NCBI GenBank assembly: GCA_037179335.1
Contig: JAKZHN010000052.1
Span: 124,001-188,000, forward strand
Length of the DNA: 64,000 nucleotides
Origin: Cyclaneusma minus
Lineage: Eukaryota > Ascomycota > Leotiomycetes > Marthamycetales > Marthamycetaceae
Reading direction: 5' to 3'
Below, piece after piece: positions 55,994 to 64,000 of the stretch. Both the position numbers and the translations under genes were made by a program. Each line of letters opens with the position of its first letter. Position 1 is the first letter of the stretch. The notes beneath the pieces are model-generated. The model worked only from the letters and a program-made list of their open reading frames with translations. It searched no databases and was not told where the DNA came from.

Positions 55994-57970
55994 TTACCGC
56001 GGTTTCAAAACAATGCGCCTCCGTCCGTCCGGCGTCCTCTTTTCTTTCGTTTCGGCGACATAACTCCCCTGATATACCAAATTCTCATCTCCTTCCTCAA
56101 CGCCACACCTCTTGCTCGCAGTCTGGGCTGTCGTCCGAGCTCCGTGCCACTGGCGTTTCCACTCATTCACACTATCTCGCAGCTCTTTATCATCGTCTTT
56201 CGGAATATACTTGAGTGCACTGACCTGCAAAGCCTTGAACTCTATGCCTAGCGAGTCGATCTGCGCTCTGTTGGCCCCGAATTCGGATCCAAGCTCATGC
56301 ATTTGTCTCTGAAGCTGTTGGACTGTGTCCTCGAGAGTGCGGACACGGTCTTCGAGAGACGAGCTTCGTTGTTGTAGTTGTGAGATTTGCTTCTCTGCGT
56401 TCATTTTGTACTGTCTTGATATGGTATTGATTTGCAGTAGTTCATCATAGCGTTTCTGGAGCCGGGCAACCGACTTGGTGAGTTGAGTGCGAAGCGTGTC
56501 AGCTTCGAGAGCAAGTTTGGCTTCAGAAGTCTGTTTGTTCTTGCCTATAAGTAGGTCTTTATGTGGTTGACGGGGTGTGTTGGACATTCTTTTAGTCATG
56601 GTGACCAGGTTTGTCGGAGGAGCAGAAAAGGGAGGGTACATGGACGTATCCGACTCGGAATCATCTTTGCTAGATGGCCTAGGGAGACTCTGATGGGCAG
56701 GCTGTCCCCGAGTCACGGTTTCCGTGAGGAGTCCGTTGGGAGGTGCAGAGAACGAGGGATTTGTTTTCGAAGGGGAGGCATCTTTTGGTTTCCTGGGTGT
56801 ACTATAGGTTTGCCCGTCTAGGTTTTTGGTGGCTGTAACTGGTGCAGGCATCGTGATTAGGTCCGACTGGGCCACAGAGAAAGGCACGGAGTGGTCTATT
56901 CCATTCACCGCCGTGAATCTCGTCTGTCGACTCGGAGACGAATTCTGAGACTGGAGCACAGCAGCTTCTCGGAGTCGATTAAGCTGATTATGGGTGGGCT
57001 TCGTATGCGCCTCCGAGTAGTCCAAGACGCGGCAATAATCGGAACGAGATGGCGATAGTCGAGAGTCGGCTTCGCTCCTACCACTTGTATCCACGTCGTC
57101 CTCAACATACGCATGTTTCCCAGGACCAGCCACATTGACGCTATGATCGTTTGGTCTACCCTCGCCATCCTCATGCTCATCATTCGCTCCGTCGGGCGAA
57201 GGCTTTGTTGGCCAAAACTCCGAGGCCTTGCTTGTCACCCTGTATCGCGGCAGTGGAGATTCTCTCTCAGGCGTTGTAGGCAATGTCGATGAATTGAGCC
57301 GTTCTTCGGTCGAAGCTGATGCTCTACCGCCCTTCCTACTGCCACGGCGTCCACTTCCCTCCACTGGGGTGGCAGACAAATCGGACGGAACGGACTGGTG
57401 GGGTATTTGCTGAGATCCCAGCTGAGGCGTAGTGCCGCGGCTTTTGGGACTGTTTTTGAGGATGTGGACCTCCGAGATCAAGGAGTTGACATGGTCATGG
57501 AGACTGCTCAAAACAACTGGGCTGACGGTTTTGTCACCAGAGACCTCGGAGGCAATCCAGCTCAGCTTCGCAAGGAGTATGTCCCGAGTCTCAGGAACAT
57601 CATCGTCATTCTTTGATGCAGGAGTGCAGGCGGACAGGGGATGACGTGAGCGTCGAGGTTGTGGGGTTCGGCCAGCCTGAGATGGCGTATTGGGAGTAGA
57701 GGACTTTTCGATTGATGTTATCGGTATGGAGCGGCGACGAGCAGGTGAAATTGTACGACGAGACGACGATCTCGCAGACTGGGGAACAAAGACATCGGCC
57801 GGTGGCGCATCGAGGGTCGAGTGGTGCTCGCTCGGGGAGACAGCGCGCAAAGATCCGGACCTGGAGCTCTTCGGGATGGAGGTGTCGGACGACGAGGAGC
57901 AATGAGAAGCAGTATCCATGACGGACCACTGCTCGACGATTCGGGACAAGAATCTGTAATTTCGAAACAA
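55994..57970 (-). CDS. Large Ser-rich coiled-coil protein of unknown function
   Basis: A single exon of 658 codons. Translation may really begin at MDTASHCSSSSD, 17 residues in (57919). Residues about 18-480 are low-complexity and Ser/Pro/Arg-rich, with repeated PPFSAPPTNLVTMTKRMS and PSFSAPPNGLLTETVTR type motifs. A coiled coil of about 110 residues follows (LALEADTLRTQLTKSVARLQ through TVQQLQRQMHELGSEF). It ends in a basic tail (RTPDGRRRIVLKPR). The layout resembles fungal scaffold or septal/spindle-associated proteins, but no family is recognised. It lies 460 bp from the divergent TRP2 gene. Confidence 0.7.
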   Translation of the reverse strand: MFRNYRFLSRIVEQWSVMDTASHCSSSSDTSIPKSSRSGSLRAVSPSEHHSTLDAPPADVFVPQSARSSSRRTISPARRRSIPITSIEKSSTPNTPSQAGRTPQPRRSRHPLSACTPASKNDDDVPETRDILLAKLSWIASEVSGDKTVSPVVLSSLHDHVNSLISEVHILKNSPKSRGTTPQLGSQQIPHQSVPSDLSATPVEGSGRRGSRKGGRASASTEERLNSSTLPTTPERESPLPRYRVTSKASEFWPTKPSPDGANDEHEDGEGRPNDHSVNVAGPGKHAYVEDDVDTSGRSEADSRLSPSRSDYCRVLDYSEAHTKPTHNQLNRLREAAVLQSQNSSPSRQTRFTAVNGIDHSVPFSVAQSDLITMPAPVTATKNLDGQTYSTPRKPKDASPSKTNPSFSAPPNGLLTETVTRGQPAHQSLPRPSSKDDSESDTSMYPPFSAPPTNLVTMTKRMSNTPRQPHKDLLIGKNKQTSEAKLALEADTLRTQLTKSVARLQKRYDELLQINTISRQYKMNAEKQISQLQQRSSSLEDRVRTLEDTVQQLQRQMHELGSEFGANRAQIDSLGIEFKALQVSALKYIPKDDDKELRDSVNEWKRQWHGARTTAQTASKRCGVEEGDENLVYQGSYVAETKEKRTPDGRRRIVLKPR

Positions 57971-58430
57971 GAAGCTGCAACTTAAGCGCAGGCAATGCAG
58001 TCGATTGTCATGACGGACTCGGAGGCGTTACCTGGATGTGGTCGTTGGACAGTTGGACAGTGTAAACAACCCCATTATTTATCGAAGACGACGAGTAATC
58101 GCGAGTCGCGCTTGACGGTTCGAGGGAATTGAAGACCGAGCGACGGAAGAATGAAATGCCGAGCCGCCCAATCGGCAGCATCCCAGCCTTCACCGCCTTC
58201 GCCTTCGTATTGTTCTTCCATCTCAGCCCGACATCTTTTTGTATGCTGGCCAAAAACCGCCGATTCCGGCCGTGTCAGTCACCCAGGGCTCTCTCTCCCG
58301 TGGGCTAAAGCTTTGGGAGCTTTATCTGACACTACCGCCAACCTGTCTTTTCGCAGTCAAGTTCTTTGACTGCTAATTGCCTTCTCTACTTTCCCAAACC
58401 ATCGCCGAGAGGAGTCAGGATCTGCCCGCC
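57971..58430. promoter_or_regulatory. Divergent promoter region of the coiled-coil gene and TRP2
   Basis: 460 bp between outward-facing start codons. No TATA or Gcn4-type site was identified with confidence. Confidence 0.4.
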
Positions 58431-60163
58431 ATGGCACGAGAAGTGAGCTTTCTCCCAGTGGCCGTTGAATAAGTAGTATGACTGATCGTAGCTGCAGGCC
58501 GCTATCAAACCTTCTCTCGACGAGATCCGTCACCTCCTTGGCCACTCAACTGATCCCGCCAATGCTCCAAACCTTGTCCCACTCTTCGCTCAAATACCGG
58601 CCGACATCCTCACGCCTCTTGCTGCATACCTGAAAATCACCGCCAAGTCGTCGTCGTCACAGTCCTTTCTTTTCGAGAGTGCCGCAAGCGAGCAGGTCGG
58701 ACGCTACAGCTTCGTGGGCGCCGGACCGCGCAAGATCCTAAAGTCCGGCGCGGGCCATGGCGATGAAGTCGACCCCCTGCCAGCCCTTGAGGCGGAATTA
58801 TCCAAACACCGTGTCGCAAAGGTTCCTGGACTCACTCTACCACCCCTGACTGGAGGAGCTATCGGCTACGTGGGTTACGACTGCGTTCGCTATTTCGAGC
58901 CCAAGACAGCCCGCCCCATGAAGGACGTTCTGAAAGTTCCCGAGTCTTTGTTCATGCTCTTCGACACCATAGTGGCCTTTGACAAATTCTTCAACACAGC
59001 AAAGGTCATCACTTATGTGTCCGTCCCCGATAAGTCGACCGATCTCGAGAGCGAATACAAGAAAGCACAAGAGAAGATCAACGAACTAGTCAACATTTTG
59101 AACGCCAACGAGATAACTCTTCCCGATCAACCACCAATTAAGCTGAATCAAGAGTACACCTCGAATATTGGTCAGGACGGTTATGAAGGCCACGTACGGA
59201 AACTCAAGGAGCACATTACGTGCGGAGATATTATCCAAGCAGTACCATCGCAACGCTTCGCACGACCGACGAACCTACATCCTCTCAACATATACCGACA
59301 GTTGCGCACTGTAAACCCTTCGCCATATCTGTTCTTCATCGACTGCGGAGAATTTCAGATCGTGGGCGCTTCTCCTGAGCTCCTCGTGAAGAACGAGAAC
59401 GGACGAGTCATAACACATCCAATTGCTGGTACGGTAAAACGTGGAAGAGACCCCGTAGAGGATGACAGGCTAGCGGAAGAGCTTCGCAGCTCTTTGAAGG
59501 ACAGGGCCGAGCATGTTATGCTGGTAGATTTGGCGAGGAACGACATCAACAGAGTTTGCGATCCACTAACCACGCGAGTGGACCGCTTGATGGTGGTCGA
59601 GAAATTCAGCCATGTGCAACACTTGGTTTCACAGGTATCCGGAGTTTTGAGGCCAGAGATGACGAGATTTGATGCTTTCAGATCTATATTCCCCGCTGGT
59701 ACTGTGAGCGGAGCACCTAAGGTTAAGGCTATGGAGTTGATCGCAGAGCTTGAGCAGGAGAAGCGTGGTGTATACGCAGGCGCCGTTGGATACTTCGGAT
59801 ACGGGAGTGTCGACATCAATGGAAATGTGGAAGAGGGTGCGATGGACACGTGCATAGCCCTTCGAACTATGCTCGTCAAAGACGGAGTGGCCTATCTTCA
59901 AGCTGGTAAGCGATGGTGCTCACTATTGAATTATTTCATTGATGCTAATATGTCCCCTAGGAGGCGGAATCGTCTTTGATTCTGACCCATATGATGAGTG
60001 GTTAGAAACTATGAACAAACTCGGCGCAAATATGCAATGCATCAGCTCTGCAGAGCAACAGCATATACCGGCCGAGAGCAGTAGTCTCAAAGAGGGTCCG
60101 GAAGAGGCTTTGGATGCCACTCTTCAAAAGACGAGGGCACATGTGGATCTTGCAGCTGGATGA
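58431..60163 (+). CDS. TRP2: Anthranilate synthase component I
   Basis: First committed step of tryptophan synthesis: chorismate plus ammonia (from the TRP3 subunit) to anthranilate. Three exons (58431-58442, only 12 nt; 58498-59905; 59961-60163) encode 540 aa. The N-terminal Trp-feedback region includes LFESAASEQVGRYSF (LLES-type motif). The chorismate-binding domain has all core motifs: GYVGYDCVRYFE, CGDIIQAVPSQRF, GASPELLVK, HPIAGTVKRG, LVDLARNDINRVC, FRSIFPAGTVSGAPKVKAME and GGGIVFDSDP. No residue of the active site appears lost. The 12-nt first exon encodes MARE. Confidence 0.95.
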
Positions 60164-60826
60164 AACCTAGAGTTAGATGAAATCGAAGTCTAGCTCCCAC
60201 CGTACTCCAAGTCTTTCACCGTTCTCGTCATTTCGCCCGCTCTTGATTGCTCGATAATCTGGTATACTTTAGCAACCGGTTTCTAGCCACTTCATTCAGT
60301 TTTTCTAATTTATTTCTGTCCCCATTGTGTATTTGACGGTTTCATATTTCTCGAATATCCCTGCACAGATCATCTGGGTCTTTCCTAATCGTTTGGGATT
60401 TTTTTGATAATGTGGACCCCGTCGCTCTACATCGCATTATGCACGTAAGGCTGAACATCACGGACCGACGTGCATCCCCACGCGTCAACTTCAGCCCCTC
60501 CCAGGCACCCACATGATTCCGCCATTCTTGTCCCTTCTCACCATCCTACTTTCCAAGACTCTGTGATTCAGCTTAGCTATCGATTTCCATCTCATACTCG
60601 AGAATGCCTTGACCTACCAACTTCCAGGTTCGCTCTGGATCTCATTTCAATCTCCCGGCTGCTCAACCTTTTCAACGTCGTGACGGCTATATGAGCAATA
60701 ACGAGAAGAGGCACCGTGGTTAGTTCCCCGTCCGTAGCCCTCGACTGTAAATTTTGTTAAGAAGTACCAGGTGCCCCCTTCCGCGTCCCCGTAAAGTCGT
60801 CCATTCGCGCGCCTCCAAAAGTAGCC
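60164..60826. other. Intergenic stretch
   Basis: TRP2 3' flank and the leader of the next gene. No gene was recognised. Confidence 0.4.
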
Positions 60827-62258
60827 ATGAAGGTTCCCCGACCGTCAGCATCTGGACACTCTTGCGAAAGCGGAAGTCTGCAGTCTGCTCAAGCAGATCC
60901 TCCCAGTTCGACGCAGCGGGAATCAGAATCTGAGGCTCAGCCAGATAAGAGCGATCCCAGCGATGCCCAAAAAGATGTCAAAATCGCAGATCTGAAAGTC
61001 ATGGAATCAGAATTCCTCGCACAATTCACCGAGCTGAGTCAAAAACTCTCCGCGGAGTCTGAAAAAGCCGCTCGCTGGCAGCAAAAACACTCCGACCTTA
61101 CCGAGCTGTTTTTGAAAACTGAAAATGAACGTCGCTTGCTTCAACAGAACATCGTTGCCCGGGAGCAAGCGTATGATGCTCGAGAGCGCGATATGAAGAC
61201 GCGGATTTCGGCACTGGTGCTTGAGCGAGATGGTTTGAGAGAAAGTTGCGAAATATTGAGGGGGGGAGTGAGAGAGAAAGATGTGGAGGTGCAGGAATTG
61301 AGGGGCCAGGTGAGGGGCTTGAAAAGGTTTGTGAGCGAGAATACGAGGATGAGGGTGGAGGGGCAGGTTACGGATGAGGTGGTTGGGGATGCGATGAGGA
61401 AGTTGGGGGATGGGTTGCAGAATTGGACTGTGGCGCATTTTCGGAAAGCTGCTATCGGTATTTAAATCTGAATATGAAGCAAAGAGCTTGTTGAGGGAAA
61501 GTTGCTGACACAAGCACAGATATATCGAATGTGAAGGCGGAGACTCGTCGGAAGCAGATGACCAGTTTGGTGCCGAGGTGGGAAGAAGTCGCCTCGACTG
61601 CCGCCAAAGTGCATCTTATCCAGTCGATAGTATCGGCCTTGCTCGTTCGGCATGTTTTTGACACCTATTACTTTGGTCTGTCTGAGACGAGAGTCGCGCA
61701 GCTTGAAGAAATGGAATCGCATATAAGATCATTCAGTCAGTGCCGTCTTTCGGATTTTGCAGGACATGATTGTGAAGAAATGCTTACAAACTGGCTACAG
61801 GCTCACAGGCGAGTGTAAATCACTGGCGCTCGACCACGCTTGGGATCTTCCGCAAGGACAACCATGCTTTACAAGCAGATACAGACGGCTGCATTCAGCG
61901 TATCGTTGAAGAGATAAACGGTGTTCTTGATGATTTGACGGGTTTTACGGGGTCAGAGTCTAGAGATCAGCAGCTTCATGTGCTGGTATATGAAGCAGTT
62001 GAGTTGGCGCGGTTGATTCGTGTGCAGAAAGCAGTTTTTAGCATTATTGTGCCTGCTGCAGTTGACGATGATCAGGAAGCAACGTTTGATGGAAATACAA
62101 TGGAGGATATTGGCGGCGAGGACGAAGAGATGTTGCAAGACCGAGCTGTGCTGCTCTGTACTTTTCCGGGTATGATGAAGGAAGGCGATGAGAATGGTGA
62201 AGGTCCGGAGCTCAGGAATGTTGTGGTAAAGGCAAGGGTCAAGGTTCGCTGCTCTTGA
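60827..62258 (+). CDS. Coiled-coil protein of unknown function
   Basis: Three exons (60827-61457, 61520-61735, 61801-62258) give 434 aa with consistent phases. After a disordered Ser-rich start, residues about 60-185 form a long coiled coil (ESEFLAQFTELSQKLSAESE, RLLQQNIVAREQAYDARERD, EVQELRGQVRGLKRFV). The C-terminal half is helical and globular: RRKQMTSLVPRWEEVASTAA, then VFDTYYFGLSETRVAQLEEM, then an acidic stretch (DDDQEATFDGNTMEDIGGED). The pattern fits fungal proteins that take part in large coiled-coil assemblies, but none was identified. The second intron starts with GTCAGT; other donors there break the frame. Confidence 0.7.
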
Positions 62259-62389
62259 CTTGACGTTGAAGAGGATTTTGGTACGAACAGGGTTGGTGTT
62301 AGACACCATTTCGAATTCTGCTCGAGGTTTAGCACGCGGCAATCACGAGTTCATGACTACGGAAGCGGGTTGAGAACGGAGAAAGGAGG

Positions 62390-62560
62390 AGATGTGAACT
62401 TGTCGATGTGCAACAAAAGAGTTGATCCTCGTTTGTTGCACGTCGACGGATTTGCGCAGCGTCTGCGCCATCAATCCACGGACCCAGAGTACCCAACTTC
62501 ACAGCGAGAATAGGGGGTAACCACGTTCGTTCCACATCGACGAGTCTGCGCCACGCCATG
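62390..62560. repeat. Copies of the 45.6-kb repeat family
   Basis: GTGCAACAAAAGAG with CGTCGACGGATTTGCGCAGCG, and then CACATCGACGAGTCTGCGCC. These share words with the tandem repeat at 45575-45795, partly in the opposite orientation. Confidence 0.5.
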
Positions 62561-62699
62561 CCCCTGATTACACCTCTGGAGCCTCTTGCTATTTGACTCT
62601 ACGAATTCCGGAGCATTTCTACAGAAAGATTTGGCTAGAACAGAGTGGAACATACCGAGACGAGCGCATAGAGATTTAATAAATAAATTGTCCAGTTGA

Positions 62700-63545
62700 A
62701 CTTGCAGTTGGCGGTTTAAAAAGCTGTCTGCACTCTGCTCGGCAACTTCAACTTCATGTCAACTTCAAGTCCAAATTCAAGCGCAAATTTGAGCGCAACT
62801 TCAAATTGGCAACTTCAACTCATGTAGACCACCTTCAAGTTGACAATTTCAAATTGGCAGCTTCAACTGAGCAGCTTTAACTGAGCAGCTTCAACTTCAA
62901 GATCGAGCGCAAGTTTAAGCGCAACTTAAGCGCAATTTTAATTTGAGGACTTTAGCTTGGCAGTTTCAATTTCGAGCGCAATTTCAAGTTAGCAGCTTCA
63001 ATTAGGTATATATTCAAGCGCAAATTCAACGTAACAAATTCAACGTGATAACTTCAACTCGACAATTTCAATTTGGCAATTTCAACTTCAAGCGCATTTT
63101 CAACTGAGCAGCTCCAATTGAGCAGCTTCAACTGAGCTTTAATTGAGCAGCTTCAACTTCAAGGCCGAGCGCAAGTTCGAGCGAAACTTAAGCGCAACTT
63201 CAACTTGAGGACTTTAGCTTGGCAGCTTCAACTTCGAGCGCAATTTCAAACCAGCAGCTTCAACTATATATTTAAGCGCAAGTCCAACGTGACAAGTTCA
63301 ACGTGATACCTTTAACTTGACAACTTCAACTTGGCAATTTCAACTTCAACTCCAAGCGCAACTTGAACTCAGTAGCTTCAACTCAACAAATTCGTCTCCA
63401 CCTTCAGGTTCAACCTCAACTTCAACTCAACTTCAACTCAACTTCAACAGCAATTCTCTCGCTAGACTCGACTCGACTCTTTCTCAGTCCGCAGCCACCC
63501 TCTCAACTTCAACTGCAATTTTCCACAACCCTGCTCTGTGTCTGT
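62700..63545. repeat. Higher-order satellite of CAACTTCAA-type motifs
   Basis: About 850 bp built from variants of CAACTTCAA and AAGCGCAA, with GGCAATTTCAACTT and GAGCAGCTTCAACT as common longer words. A higher-order period of about 262 bp is visible: TTGAGGACTTTAGCTTGGCA occurs at 62943 and 63205 with similar flanks on both sides. There is no convincing coding frame. Confidence 0.75.
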
Positions 63546-63917
63546 GAGAACAGACCAGGCCACCCTATTGGTGAGAGTAGGTAAAGTCTAACAGCAATCG
63601 CCTGCGGATAGGAACTTGCTAGCAAAGGTGGCGATCGACAGGACAATGTTTTACCCGGAAGAAAGAGCTTTTTTTCCAGCAGGTGTCCCGGTGGTATGCC
63701 GAGCAGCTTGAGAGTGGAGCAGTACAAAATTAGGTGGATTTTGAGGCGTAGGAGTGGATGGATCCGGAGTGGTTTTTATAGGTAGTTCGGTGAGAGCAAA
63801 TACGGTGGATGGTGGAGGTGGTGAGCTGAGGAACTGGGATGGTGAGTGATGGTTGGGAGGATTTTGCAATCTTGGAAGTCTACGGAACGCATATAGACCA
63901 ACACAAAAGGTATAATG
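63546..63917. other. Intergenic stretch
   Basis: No gene was recognised. Confidence 0.3.
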
Positions 63918-63998
63918 GTCTGTACAGGGTCTCGAACTCTCGATGACTATTTATTCTTCGGCGCCCGGCTTAGAGCCCCGAAGTCACTAATTCCAGAC
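63918..63998 (-). other. tRNA-like sequence at window edge
   Basis: GTCTGGA can pair with TACAGAC (one mismatch). An AGTTCGAGACC B box and a downstream TTTT run suggest Pol III transcription. The D and anticodon arms do not give a standard anticodon. This is probably a degenerate, possibly Leu-type, tRNA; the 5' flank is cut by the window end. Confidence 0.3.
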
Positions 63999-64000
63999 AT

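Overview
This window is nuclear DNA of a filamentous ascomycete (Pezizomycotina). The evidence is short spliceosomal introns (about 50-110 nt, GT..AG), a palA/RIM20 gene, a fungal-type anthranilate synthase I, D-arabinono-1,4-lactone oxidase and a DUF7514-like protein. A Leotiomycetes affiliation is only an impression. Several very long homopolymers (C116 next to an N at 36936, T29 at 10343, long G runs at 36473-36540) suggest some assembly weakness.

Layout. 0-4.3 kb (minus strand) and 8.2-9.6 kb (plus strand) hold a family of very small genes. Each has a conserved TATA promoter block, a CT-rich leader of roughly 200 nt, a 21-47 codon ORF that usually ends in a Cys-rich CxCHDHD tail, and a repeated GCATGGATTT-type element downstream of the stop. 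I do not recognise this family. Between the two groups lies a catalase-like gene with an apparent frameshift (6.3-7.8 kb). From 10.7 to 28.0 kb the genes are conventional: a RING-H2 protein, a POF1-like nucleotidyltransferase divergent from a steroid 5-alpha-reductase-like enzyme, a fringe-like glycosyltransferase, palA (with an inverted-repeat element in one intron), a tRNA-Gln with an intron, and a SWIM+RING protein. A hAT-type MITE with an 8-bp target duplication sits at 25.3 kb.

28.8-33.4 kb is a gene-free tandem array of about 11 diverged units of 345-425 bp (one longer). Nearly every unit carries CACGTG followed 38-54 bp later by a TATTTAAG box. It is flanked by a gene with an in-frame stop, LTR-like repeats, and a secreted-protein gene interrupted by homopolymers and an N.

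38.2-48.6 kb returns to housekeeping genes: a coiled-coil protein, mitochondrial aspartate aminotransferase (with predicted 3-nt and 10-nt microexons), nicotinamide riboside kinase, D-arabinono-1,4-lactone oxidase and an MFS sugar transporter. 48.6-52.4 kb appears gene-poor. 52.4-62.3 kb carries a DUF7514-like protein, a coiled-coil protein, TRP2 and another coiled-coil protein. The right end (62.7-63.5 kb) is a higher-order satellite built on CAACTTCAA-type motifs.

There is no obvious biosynthetic gene cluster. The genes are independent transcription units. Two share short divergent promoters (POF1-like/reductase, 135 bp; aspartate aminotransferase/NRK1, 470 bp).
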